A DNA stretch of 22,299 bases from Firmicutes bacterium AM31-12AC (lineage in GTDB: Bacteria; Bacillota; Clostridia; Lachnospirales; Lachnospiraceae). Every line of letters begins with the position of its first letter. Position 1 is the stretch's first letter. The DNA lies in contig QUJA01000042.1 of NCBI GenBank assembly GCA_003480425.1, forward strand, positions 1-22,299, written 5' to 3'. A program made the translations under genes and the position numbers. Shown here one piece after another: positions 6,405 to 14,346 of the stretch. Below the pieces are notes generated by a model. That model searched no databases. It was given only the letters and a program-made list of their open reading frames with translations, and had not been told where the DNA came from.

Positions 6405-7673
6405 ATGAATCGAGATACTATAAAACAAATCATGATTGATCAAAAAGATATTTATCTCAACAATCCATTAATAACAAGACAGTATTCTCTAGAAACCAAT
6501 GTCAATTATTGCTTTGTTGGTATCAGAAGAACCGGAAAGTCATATATGATGTATCAACAAATAAAGCAATTAGAAGACAATGGAATTCCCTTGTCCCAAA
6601 TTGTTTATGTAAATTTTGAAGATGAGCGTCTTTTGGAAATGACTGCTGAAGATCTAAATCTCATTTTAGAAATCGGATTAGAACTATCCGGAACTGATGT
6701 CAAACCATATCTATTTTTAGACGAGATTCAAAATATTAACGGATGGGAAAAGTTCGTTCGCAGAATTGCGGATATGAAATATCGAATCAATATTACTGGC
6801 AGTAATAGTAAAATGCTAAGTAACGAAATAGCTTCTACTTTAGGTGGGCGCTTTGTTATTATGAATGTTTATCCATATTCTTTCTCTGAATATCTAATTG
6901 CAAATAATATGACAAAGAATTATCTGGATGTTATTAGCACCAAAGACAGGGCAGATGTCCAAAATCAATATAACGAATACGTAACTTATGGAGCGTTTCC
7001 TGAATTAGTTGAAATAAAGAACAAAAGGGCTTTTTTGAACAGCATCTATCAAACCGTATATCTTGGTGATATTATAACCAGAAATAAAATCACCAACGAT
7101 TTCGCAATAAGGCTGATTTTAAAGAAAATTGCAGAATCTGTCACAAAACCTTTATCGTATAACCGACTGACTAATATATTAAAAAGTAGTGGAATGTCTA
7201 TCGGTAAACAAACCGTAATAAACTATGTCAATTATATGACAGACTCCTACCTGCTCTTTACTCTGCAAAACTATGCCGCCAAACTTGTAGAAAAAGAGAC
7301 TTCTCCTAAGTATTACTTTATGGATACCGGACTTCTAGGACTTATGCTGCTAGACTGCAAATCTGCTCAACTGGAAAATCTTGTTGCAATCGAACTGATG
7401 CGACGTTATGGTACCGAAAATGTCTATTTCTTTGAGAATAATGTAGAAATTGACTTTTATGTACCATTAGACAATCTTGCTATCCAGGTCAGTATGCAGG
7501 TTCTGGATAACATAGATACAAGAGAACGTGAAACCAGAGCCTTTGTGAAGCTAAATAATTTTATCTCCAACGCCAAATGTATTCTCATTACTAATAGCGA
7601 AGAGGCTGTTATTGATTGCGATGGAATCAATATTGAGGTAATTCCTATTTGGAAATGGTTGTTGGATAACTAA
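6405..7673 (+). CDS. AAA-14/DUF4143 family ATPase
   Basis: The 422-residue protein combines an N-terminal P-loop ATPase with a C-terminal DUF4143 region. Walker A is GIRRTGKS (39-46), Walker B is YLFLDEIQ (102-109), the sensor-like ITGSNSK is at 130-136, and LGGRF at 146-150 is also typical. A winged-helix-like part (about 225-290) precedes a nuclease-like fold with VEIDFYVP and then AIQVSMQV. The usual (D/E)xK lysine is absent there, so nuclease activity is doubtful. The family is common and patchily distributed, with no settled function; roles in stress or DNA-associated processes are guesses. The ATG at 6405 is chosen with GAGGTGA nine bases upstream; a GTG at 6393 falls in that site. It is divergent from the RelA-like gene. 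Confidence 0.85.
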   Translation: MNRDTIKQIMIDQKDIYLNNPLITRQYSLETNVNYCFVGIRRTGKSYMMYQQIKQLEDNGIPLSQIVYVNFEDERLLEMTAEDLNLILEIGLELSGTDVKPYLFLDEIQNINGWEKFVRRIADMKYRINITGSNSKMLSNEIASTLGGRFVIMNVYPYSFSEYLIANNMTKNYLDVISTKDRADVQNQYNEYVTYGAFPELVEIKNKRAFLNSIYQTVYLGDIITRNKITNDFAIRLILKKIAESVTKPLSYNRLTNILKSSGMSIGKQTVINYVNYMTDSYLLFTLQNYAAKLVEKETSPKYYFMDTGLLGLMLLDCKSAQLENLVAIELMRRYGTENVYFFENNVEIDFYVPLDNLAIQVSMQVLDNIDTRERETRAFVKLNNFISNAKCILITNSEEAVIDCDGINIEVIPIWKWLLDN

Positions 7674-7767
7674 CCAGACAGGTATAGACCAGACAGGGAC
7701 GGAGTTTCATGGTCTTTTGCTCAGCAAAAGAACCATGAAACTCCGTCCCTGTCTGGGGCCATACCTA
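7674..7767. repeat. Palindromic GGGACGGAGTTT element, copy D
   Basis: Arms at 7689-7721 and 7723-7756 begin with CCAGACAGGGACGGAGTTTC and pair with a single bulged base, giving a stem of about 33 bp. A partial CCAGACAGG repeat precedes it, and AGGTAT/ATACCT flank the hairpin. It begins immediately after the ATPase stop codon and ends at the stop codon of the convergent membrane protein. It separates two convergent genes and may impede readthrough, although no U-run follows. Confidence 0.88.
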
Positions 7768-8544
7768 TATTCTCTCAATCCGCTTCCATCCGGTCATATC
7801 CATTCCCAGCATGCTCTTAATAATCCACACAAAGAATATCATTACCAATATCGGAATCAAACATGAAGTTACGATCATAACCGCCAACGCCTCAATAAAA
7901 TTATTCAACACATTTTGTATTTTAGCCGTTGTGTCCGATACTCCATCTTTCACTTTGGAAATAAATCCACTCACACCACTACTTTCCTCTTCGTCGCTAC
8001 TATCTTTGATTTCTTCTGTCGTCTGTTTTGCCGAATCGATTGTTTGCTCAATAGATGTCTGATATGTTGTCTCTATCATATCCGATACCTTTACACTGAC
8101 CGGCACAATCAGATAGATACCAAGTCCAAATAACACCAACTTATATGCAAACTGCTTCCATATGTTCCGTTTAAATATCTCACTCGCCGAATATAATACA
8201 CAGGCAATTGGTATTAATATCATAAATGCTGCATAGCCCGTTATCGTCAGCAAATATTTTTCCAAAAATAATGCACATAATACAACCAGAAAATACGAGC
8301 TCAAATCTGCCAGTTTTTCCGCAATCGGAGTTCCTGTATCTCCCGGAATCAACGTGATTGCCGCTGAAGCTGCCGTGGAAGCCGCTGTCAATTCCATAAC
8401 CGTTGTCTTCTTTTCATTCAAAGACTGTATTGTTTTGGCATGATATTCTGTAGATGTTGTGAATCGAGCGAATACAAAAACAGACAATAATGCAATTATT
8501 AATGGTATAACTATTTTTATAATTTGCTTTCTTTTGTTATTCAT
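7765..8544 (-). CDS. Hypothetical membrane protein
   Basis: The 259-residue protein is not recognised. About five hydrophobic segments are visible: residues 10-27, 82-100, 103-120, 134-152 and 217-243. Between the fourth and fifth lies a polar, acidic and Ser/Thr-rich stretch (about 155-210) containing SSDEEESSG. The first segment is followed by a 50-residue soluble loop with a short Ala-rich run and the motif IPGDTGTPIAEKLADLSSY. The final segment is followed by a short basic tail. The ATG at 8542-8544 follows AAAGGA; an in-frame Met at 8601 has no good ribosome site. It is convergent with the ATPase gene, with the palindromic element filling the gap. Function and partner are unknown. Confidence 0.75.
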   Translation of the reverse strand: MNNKRKQIIKIVIPLIIALLSVFVFARFTTSTEYHAKTIQSLNEKKTTVMELTAASTAASAAITLIPGDTGTPIAEKLADLSSYFLVVLCALFLEKYLLTITGYAAFMILIPIACVLYSASEIFKRNIWKQFAYKLVLFGLGIYLIVPVSVKVSDMIETTYQTSIEQTIDSAKQTTEEIKDSSDEEESSGVSGFISKVKDGVSDTTAKIQNVLNNFIEALAVMIVTSCLIPILVMIFFVWIIKSMLGMDMTGWKRIERI

Positions 8545-8651
8545 ACGCTTCCTTTCATCAAACTGTTTCACTTTTGTACAAAGTATATGCTGTTGTCCCA
8601 TTCAAATAGATTCCCATTTGCATCCTCTCCTCTGCATTTTGATTTATCCAC

Positions 8652-8660
8652 AGTATAACA
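8652..8660 (-). promoter_or_regulatory. Extended -10 promoter element for the membrane protein
   Basis: On the minus strand the sequence reads TGtTATACT (8652-8660), an extended -10 with no convincing -35 box. It lies about 110 bases before the chosen ATG. No other feature is seen in the interval 8545-8745. Confidence 0.35.
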
Positions 8661-8745
8661 TAAGTCCTGCAAAATTACTAAAGAAGAATATGAAAAAAAC
8701 CACCGCCCCCGACGTTCGCAGCCGTCAAAAACAGTGATTCCCGAG

Positions 8746-8818
8746 TGCGCGATCAGGGGTTCGAACCCTGGACACCCTGATTAAGAGTCAGGTGCTCTAC
8801 CAACTGAGCTAATCGCGC
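8746..8818 (-). tRNA. tRNA-Lys (anticodon CUU)
   Basis: The 73-base gene folds as a standard cloverleaf: acceptor arms GCGCGAT and ATCGCGC, D-arm TTAGCTCAGTTGGTAGAGC, anticodon stem CCTGA/TCAGG with loop CTCTTAA giving CUU, and T-arm CCAGGGTTCGAACCCTG. The discriminator is A. The 3' CCA is not encoded (the next bases are CTC), so it must be added by the CCA enzyme. CUU reads the AAG lysine codon. Confidence 0.96.
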
Positions 8819-8861
8819 ATCTTTTATTAAATTTGTATGCCTCATCTGTGACACAATAGAT

Positions 8862-8890
8862 ATTATATCGGAGGCTTTTAAAAAATGCAA
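8862..8890 (-). promoter_or_regulatory. Promoter of tRNA-Lys
   Basis: On the minus strand TTGCAT (8885-8890), a 17-base spacer and a consensus TATAAT (8862-8867) stand about 43 bases before the tRNA 5' end. A T/A-rich stretch upstream could act as an UP element. Confidence 0.75.
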
Positions 8891-8979
8891 GTATTTTTTT
8901 ATATTTTTTTCATATTTCGAACATTTTTTTAATTTTTGCACCTATCAAAGGTAATAATTACATTTTCAAACAAGCTACT

Positions 8980-9123
8980 TTAACATTTTCTTCCTATAGA
9001 ATTCAAGACCTTGCTTACTTCGTCCAATGAGTCCTTCACACACACCACAATTTTATTCCACTTTACATTACAATATAGCTTTTGACTCAACGCTACTTTC
9101 CAGGTTCTGCGTTTTTTCTTCAT
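8980..9123 (-). CDS. Possible small basic protein, 47 residues
   Basis: An ATG at 9121-9123 opens a 47-codon frame ending in TAA. It begins MKKKRRTWKVALSQKLYC and ends in a Lys/Arg/Cys tail. A GGGGAT sequence about seven bases upstream could serve as ribosome site. The product is basic at the N-terminus, with an amphipathic segment DSLDEVSKVLNSI. It lies in the 393-base gap between the tRNA gene and trmB, on the same strand as trmB, and just downstream of a hairpin. No family is recognised. It may be chance, although composition and ribosome site are better than for most random frames. Confidence 0.35.
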   Translation of the reverse strand: MKKKRRTWKVALSQKLYCNVKWNKIVVCVKDSLDEVSKVLNSIGRKC

Positions 9124-9144
9124 TTACACATCCCCACAAACACC

Positions 9145-9176
9145 GCTACTGCTCACTTTAGATTGTGAACAGTAAC
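9145..9176 (-). other. Stem-loop downstream of trmB
   Basis: In minus-strand RNA GTTACTGTTCAC and GTGAGCAGTAGC pair over 12 bp, with two G-U pairs and an eight-base loop. The plus-strand version has two C-A mismatches, so the structure favours the trmB transcript. No U-run follows, so it may be a 3'-end stabiliser rather than a true terminator. Confidence 0.45.
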
Positions 9177-9211
9177 GTAAGCTTTTTATATTATATGTAA
9201 CAACTACTTTT

Positions 9212-9865
9212 TTATTTCCTTGTTGCAATCAACTTATTGATCGGCTGACCTTTTGCTGAAAATTTTGCTTCATACTCGGTCATAATATTGCCTTTATTCA
9301 TCTCTTCATTGTGATGCAGATCAAAGGTATGTGCAAGCAGCTCCCAGCCTTCTGCTTCTTCTATCTGTTCTAAGGAAAAATCAAACAGCTCTGTGTTGTC
9401 TGTCTTAAATTCAACTTTTCCATGCTGAGCAAGGATTCCTTCATATCTTTTCAAAAATTCTTTCGATGTCAGTCTTCGTTTTGCATGTCTTGCTTTTGGC
9501 CATGGATCTGAAAAATTCAGATAAATTTTATCCACTTCTTCCGGTGCAAATACTTTATCCAATTCTTTTGCATCCATACAAATAAAACGGATATTTTCAA
9601 GTTCTCTGTATTCATCTCTGTCAAATTTTTCCACTGCTCTAAGCAGTACGCTTGAATAACGTTCGATTCCAATATAGTTTACATCTGGATGAGCCAGTGC
9701 CATATTTAGCAGAAATTGACCTTTTCCCATCCCAATCTCAATATGAATTGGTTTACTATTCCCAAATACCTTTGCCCACTTTCCTCGTTCTGCCTCCGGC
9801 TGATTGATTACCACATCATGTGCCTCTATTGTACTTTCCGCTCTTGGAATATTTCTAAGTCTCAT
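9212..9865 (-). CDS. trmB: tRNA (guanine-N7-)-methyltransferase
   Basis: The 217-residue enzyme uses SAM to make m7G46 in the variable loop of tRNAs. The length is normal for Firmicutes TrmB. Motifs visible are the SAM-binding IEIGMGKG (42-49), acidic E68, D98, the signature SDPWPKARHAKRRL (119-132), FKTDN (153-157) and the C-terminal TEYE (196-199). The ATG is preceded by GTAGGAGGAAACAGT. It is probably monocistronic, with its own promoter upstream, and lies back to back with the V-ATPase operon. Confidence 0.96.
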   Translation of the reverse strand: MRLRNIPRAESTIEAHDVVINQPEAERGKWAKVFGNSKPIHIEIGMGKGQFLLNMALAHPDVNYIGIERYSSVLLRAVEKFDRDEYRELENIRFICMDAKELDKVFAPEEVDKIYLNFSDPWPKARHAKRRLTSKEFLKRYEGILAQHGKVEFKTDNTELFDFSLEQIEEAEGWELLAHTFDLHHNEEMNKGNIMTEYEAKFSAKGQPINKLIATRK

Positions 9866-9960
9866 ACTGTTTCCTCCTACTATCTAACATTCATCAGGTA
9901 ATTCTTCGTTTGACCTGCTATTTTCCATCATTTTTATCATTTTTATTTTTAATTTTTTTC

Positions 9961-9990
9961 ATCATATCATAAACCAATCCTACCGGTCAA
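9961..9990 (-). promoter_or_regulatory. Promoter of trmB
   Basis: On the minus strand TTGACC (9985-9990), an 18-base spacer and TATGAT (9961-9966) with an extended TGa motif give a convincing promoter. The leader is about 90 bases and very T/A-rich. Confidence 0.6.
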
Positions 9991-10067
9991 TTTTTGATAA
10001 TATTTTTTCGCCCTCTGTTTTTCTGGTGATTTTGTATAATTTTATCGTTTGTATTCCGCTATTTTTA

Positions 10068-10095
10068 TTGTATTTTTTTCAAAAAGGTGTATGAT
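10068..10095 (+). promoter_or_regulatory. Promoter candidate of the V-ATPase operon
   Basis: TTGTAT (10068-10073), a 16-base spacer and TATGAT (10090-10095) lie 40 bases before the first start codon. An alternative TATAAT at 10035-10040 lacks a -35 partner. The interval between trmB and the operon otherwise shows only A/T-rich sequence. Confidence 0.45.
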
Positions 10096-10134
10096 AAAAA
10101 CATCACAAGTAAAAATCAACAAGGGAGGCTTCTT

Positions 10135-10446
10135 ATGGATTCTATTGTAAAAAAACTATCCGAAATCGAATCGGCCGCTTCTTCCATTGTGGAGCATGCT
10201 GAGGCACAAAAGGAAGTTTTGGATAAAGAATATCAGGAAAAACGACGGCTCTTTGATATTGAATTAGAAAGTCGTACCATGTCCGAGATTCAAAAGATCC
10301 GTGATCATCTGGAAACTGATACACAAAATGTTTTAAATGGTCAAAGTAGTGATAACAATTCTGCAACCATTGCCTTGCAGAAGAATTATAAAGAAAGGCA
10401 TTCGCAATATGCACAGGAAATCTTAGCACGTATTACGACCGTGTAG
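10135..10446 (+). CDS. V-type ATPase peripheral-stalk coiled-coil subunit (G/H-like)
   Basis: The 103-residue, almost entirely helical and charged protein is predicted to be coiled-coil from about residue 5 to 70. It matches in size and character the E. hirae NtpF/archaeal AhaH peripheral-stalk subunit that pairs with subunit E. There are no membrane segments. The ATG at 10135 follows AGGGAGG by six bases; an in-frame ATG at 10087 sits in the promoter. It is the first gene of the nine-gene operon, 75 bases ahead of subunit C. Identification rests mainly on position, length and coiled-coil character, because this subunit is poorly conserved. Confidence 0.75.
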   Translation: MDSIVKKLSEIESAASSIVEHAEAQKEVLDKEYQEKRRLFDIELESRTMSEIQKIRDHLETDTQNVLNGQSSDNNSATIALQKNYKERHSQYAQEILARITTV

Positions 10447-10521
10447 ATCACAGGTTTTCACATCATTGTTTACATTTTACTATAAGTAACAACACATTTT
10501 CATGCAAACGAGGTGACAAAC

Positions 10522-11568
10522 ATGGGAAATTTACTGGCATACAGTGGTATTGTAACTAAGATTCGTGCAATGGAAGCAAGGCTTCTGAATGATAAAAATT
10601 TCGAAGAAATTGCCGAGCTTCACAGCGTCCCGGAAATTGTTTCTTATCTAAAAGAGAAATCTTCTTACAGCTTTGTATTAAATGATTTGTCTGACGAGCA
10701 GCTTCATCGCGGTAATATTGAGAAAGTTTTAATTGGACAATTATATTATGATTATTCTAAAATCTATCGTTTTTGCGGGCTGGAACAACGAAAATTTCTG
10801 GAACTTTATGTTTCCCGCTATGAAGTAGATTTGATCAATTATTGCTTCCGTATTGTGATCAATCATTACTCCGAGCCTTTTGATTTAAATTATAAGAAGA
10901 ATTTCTTCGATAAATATTCTCAGATTTCTATCGATAAACTGATCACATCACGTACAACGGATGAATTAATCGAGAATTTGAAAGATACGGAATATTATGA
11001 ACCATTGAAGCGATTAAAGGAAAAACCTAACATTACTCTTTTTGATTACGACCTTGCTCTGGATCAATATGCATTTGCCAAGGTCTGGAAAAAGCGAAAA
11101 AAAGTTTTAAAGAAAAAAGAGCTTGAGATTCTTACAAGAGATTATGGTTCAAAGATTGATCTGTTAAATCTTCAATGGATTTATCGAGCAAAGAAATATT
11201 ATGAAATGAAACCGGTAGACATTTATGCATTATTAGTACCGATTCATTATAAACTTTCAACCGAACTTGTTAAAGAACTGGTTGAAGCACCTTCTGTAGA
11301 AGAATTTGATCATATTCTACGAAAAACTTCTTACTGGAGGCACTATGATTTCAATGAAACACTAACAATTGAACAGATGTATCGTGATTGTCTTTACCAT
11401 CTTTACACGGTAGACCGACGCAGGAATCCTTATTCTATTGCTACGCTCAATACGTATCTGTTCTTAAAAGAAGAAGAATTAAGAAAGCTGACAACCGCCA
11501 TGGAATGTGTGCGTTACCATTTGTCTCCTGGTGAAACGTTAGCGTATATTGGAGGTAAAACTCTATGA
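10522..11568 (+). CDS. ntpC: V-type ATPase subunit C (V0 d-like)
   Basis: The 348-residue protein is the funnel-like subunit linking the central stalk to the membrane rotor (AC39/V0D family). Family-like features are the N-terminal GNLLAYSGIVTKIRAMEARL, which resembles the usual YxxArvrAmeakLL, and the repeated helical pattern with WIYRAKKYYEMKP near residue 230. The length is normal. The ATG at 10522 is preceded by GAGGTGA; a GTG at 10513 would lie in that site. It overlaps the next gene by four bases (ATGA), implying translational coupling with subunit I. Confidence 0.92.
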   Translation: MGNLLAYSGIVTKIRAMEARLLNDKNFEEIAELHSVPEIVSYLKEKSSYSFVLNDLSDEQLHRGNIEKVLIGQLYYDYSKIYRFCGLEQRKFLELYVSRYEVDLINYCFRIVINHYSEPFDLNYKKNFFDKYSQISIDKLITSRTTDELIENLKDTEYYEPLKRLKEKPNITLFDYDLALDQYAFAKVWKKRKKVLKKKELEILTRDYGSKIDLLNLQWIYRAKKYYEMKPVDIYALLVPIHYKLSTELVKELVEAPSVEEFDHILRKTSYWRHYDFNETLTIEQMYRDCLYHLYTVDRRRNPYSIATLNTYLFLKEEELRKLTTAMECVRYHLSPGETLAYIGGKTL

Positions 11569-13511
11569 TTGTAAAAATGAAATTTATCAACATTTCGGGT
11601 CCTCGAAATGATATCGACCGCGTGACCGACACATACCTTTCCAAATATGAAATCCAATTGGAATCGGCATTGTCTGAATTAAAAACAGTCGACAATCTCC
11701 GACCATTTGTTGAACTCAATCCATATCGGGATGCTCTTAGTATGGCTAATAAATTTGTTGGCTATCTGGACAATCCCGACAAGATCAAACCAGATGCGAC
11801 ACTTGCTCTGGACGATATGTTTGAACTTGTACGTACTGCAAATGAAGAGTATGAACATTTGCAAGAGAAAAAAGAAAAACAGAAGCAGGCTATTGGAGCT
11901 GCTCAGCAGAAACAACAGATTATTTCGCCTTTCCAGCCATTGGACTGCAACATTCAAGAGGTTCTGAATTATCGATTTATTGCTTACCGCTTTGGAAAAC
12001 TTCCTATTGAATATTATCATAAAATGCAGAAATATCTGGCTGATGACCTGGATGCTATTTATGTAGAAGGCGAACGTGATGATACTTATGTATACGGAGC
12101 TTACTTCGTATCGCCTGGTGAAGCCCCGAAAGCGGATGCTATTTTCCGTTCGCTTCATTTTGAGCGAATCACTTTAACAGATGAATACAAAGGAACACCT
12201 TCACAGGCATATCGAGCACTTTCACGTGAGATTGATAAATCACAAAAAGAGATTGAAGCTCTAAATCAACAAATTGCCGATTTCCTTACAAAACAGGGAC
12301 CTCAGCTGGTTGCTGCACAAAAACGTCTGCAAGAGCTTTCTAATAACTTTGATGTTCGTAAGATGGCAGCCCGCATGGAAGAAAACAAAGAAGATTATTA
12401 CATTTTATGCGGATGGATGGCAGAAGATGATGTCGAAAAATTTACAGAAGAAATTAAAAATGATGACAAAGTCTTTGTTGTTGTAGAGGAAGAACGGGAT
12501 AAATATTTTGGAGAACCGCCAACGAAACTGGAAAATCCAAAATTATTTAAACCTTTTGAAATGTATGTACAGATGTATGGTTTGCCTGCGCACAATGAAA
12601 TGGATCCTACCATTTTCGTTGCATTGACTTATTCCTTCATCTTTGGTGCAATGTTCGGTGATGTTGGTCAGGGACTTCTCCTCTTGATCGGAGGCGGACT
12701 TTTATATCACTTTAAGAAGATTCCTCTGGCAGGAATTGTATCCTGTGCCGGTTTCTTCTCCACCATTTTTGGATTTTTATTCGGAAGCATTTTCGGATTT
12801 GAAGATATCATTCAGCCGCTTTGGTTAAGACCAATCGACCATATGACGACATTACCTTTTATCGGTAAGTTAAACACCGTGTTTATTGTCGCTGTTGCTT
12901 TTGGTATGGGTGTCATTATATTTGCTATGATCCTCCATATTATAAATGCGGCTCGTAGCCACGATGTAGAAGCTACCTGGTTTGATATCAATGGTGTTGC
13001 AGGACTTGTATTCTATGCTTCCATTGTAGCTGTTATCGTTTTATTTATGACAGGGCATAAAACCCCTGCCGGATGGGTTCTTGCCATTATGTTTGGCATT
13101 CCTCTTCTTTTAATCTTATTCCGTGAGCCACTCACAAAGAAGATTGAAAAGAAAAGTAACAAAATGGAAGAAAGCAAAGCAATGTTCCTCATTCAGGGAT
13201 TTTTTGAATTATTTGAAACACTGCTCAGCTACTTCTCCAACACCTTGTCCTTTGTCCGTATCGGTGCTTTCGCTGTCAGTCATGCTGCAATGATGGAAGT
13301 TGTACTGATGCTTGCCGGTGTCGAAGAGGGTAATCCGAACTGGATCGTCATTGTACTCGGTAACTTGTTCGTGTGTGGTATGGAGGGATTAATCGTCGGT
13401 ATCCAGGTTCTTCGTCTGGAATATTATGAAATGTTCAGTCGATTCTACAGTGGTTCCGGACATGCATTTTCACCATATTCACAAAAAACTGAATCAAACT
13501 CAAAGAAATAA
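11565..13511 (+). CDS. ntpI: V-type ATPase subunit I (V0 a-like stator)
   Basis: The 648-residue membrane stator carries the two ion half-channels. The cytoplasmic N-terminal part (about 1-345) contains coiled coils near 91-118 and 222-265. The C-terminal part has about seven or eight helices, with conserved MYGLP (337-341), FGAMFGDVGQG (to 370), FGFLFGSIFG and LSFVRIGAFAVSHA. The essential rotor-facing arginine is probably R565. The start ATG overlaps the C-subunit stop and follows GGAGGT by eight bases. The length is typical. It works with NtpK in the membrane sector. Confidence 0.95.
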   Translation: MIVKMKFINISGPRNDIDRVTDTYLSKYEIQLESALSELKTVDNLRPFVELNPYRDALSMANKFVGYLDNPDKIKPDATLALDDMFELVRTANEEYEHLQEKKEKQKQAIGAAQQKQQIISPFQPLDCNIQEVLNYRFIAYRFGKLPIEYYHKMQKYLADDLDAIYVEGERDDTYVYGAYFVSPGEAPKADAIFRSLHFERITLTDEYKGTPSQAYRALSREIDKSQKEIEALNQQIADFLTKQGPQLVAAQKRLQELSNNFDVRKMAARMEENKEDYYILCGWMAEDDVEKFTEEIKNDDKVFVVVEEERDKYFGEPPTKLENPKLFKPFEMYVQMYGLPAHNEMDPTIFVALTYSFIFGAMFGDVGQGLLLLIGGGLLYHFKKIPLAGIVSCAGFFSTIFGFLFGSIFGFEDIIQPLWLRPIDHMTTLPFIGKLNTVFIVAVAFGMGVIIFAMILHIINAARSHDVEATWFDINGVAGLVFYASIVAVIVLFMTGHKTPAGWVLAIMFGIPLLLILFREPLTKKIEKKSNKMEESKAMFLIQGFFELFETLLSYFSNTLSFVRIGAFAVSHAAMMEVVLMLAGVEEGNPNWIVIVLGNLFVCGMEGLIVGIQVLRLEYYEMFSRFYSGSGHAFSPYSQKTESNSKK

Positions 13512-13526
13512 ATTATCATTTTATAG

Positions 13527-13973
<447 letters not shown>

Positions 13974-13984
13974 AACACCGCTTG

Positions 13985-14010
13985 GGCTGCAGGTATTTAA
14001 TACAGCAGCC
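13985..14010 (+). other. Intercistronic stem-loop after ntpK
   Basis: GGCTGC (13985-13990) pairs with GCAGCC (14005-14010), and inner GTAT/ATAC continue the stem around a three-base loop. No U-run follows. The ribosome site of the next gene begins five bases later. It could protect the 3' end of a processed ntpK message or slow translation into the next gene. Confidence 0.55.
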
Positions 14011-14025
14011 GGAATGGAGTATTTT

Positions 14026-14334
14026 ATGAAAATGTATTTAATCAGTGACAACGTCGACACCTATACCGGCATGCGTCTTGCCGGCGTAGATGGTGTTGTT
14101 GTCCATGAACGTGACGAACTTCGTGAAGAATTGGAGAAGGTCTTGCTCGACAAAACAATTGGTATCGTCCTCCTGACAGAAAAATTCGGTCAGGAATTTC
14201 CAGACATCATTGATCAATTCCGTCTGGAGCGAAAGATGCCTCTTTTAATCGAGATTCCTGACCGACATGGTACCGGACGAAAGAAAGACTTTATCACTTC
14301 TTATATCACAGAAGCAATCGGATTAAAATTATAG
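14026..14334 (+). CDS. ntpG: V-type ATPase subunit F (NtpG, central stalk)
   Basis: The 102-residue protein is of the V/A-ATPase subunit F family. Family-like features are the opening MYLISDNVDTYTGMRLAGVDG, the central IGIVLLTEKFGQEFPDIID and LLIEIPDR near the end. It binds subunit D in the rotating central stalk and tunes catalysis. The ATG at 14026 follows GGAG with six bases; an ATG at 14014 overlaps that ribosome site. It sits between K and E. In E. hirae nomenclature this is NtpG; in archaeal nomenclature it is AtpF. Confidence 0.9.
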   Translation: MKMYLISDNVDTYTGMRLAGVDGVVVHERDELREELEKVLLDKTIGIVLLTEKFGQEFPDIIDQFRLERKMPLLIEIPDRHGTGRKKDFITSYITEAIGLKL

Positions 14335-14346
14335 GGAGGTAGTACC

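Noticed and set aside
6405..7673. Toxin-antitoxin pair formed by the ATPase and the RelA-like gene
   Set aside because: The genes are divergent, both are large, and neither resembles a known antitoxin; kept only as a speculative finding.
7674..7767. Ordinary intrinsic terminator between convergent genes
   Set aside because: The long stem has no following U-run on either strand and matches the dispersed element family, so it is listed as a repeat; a secondary terminating effect is still possible.
8690..8745. Terminator after tRNA-Lys
   Set aside because: Only a four-base GACG/CGTC stem is present before the T-run; the G-rich arm has no complementary partner, so support is too weak.
8753..8941. 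62-aa minus-strand frame ending in ARLAQLVEHLTLNQGVQGSNP
   Set aside because: It is the familiar false translation of a tRNA gene; it runs through tRNA-Lys and has no ribosome site.
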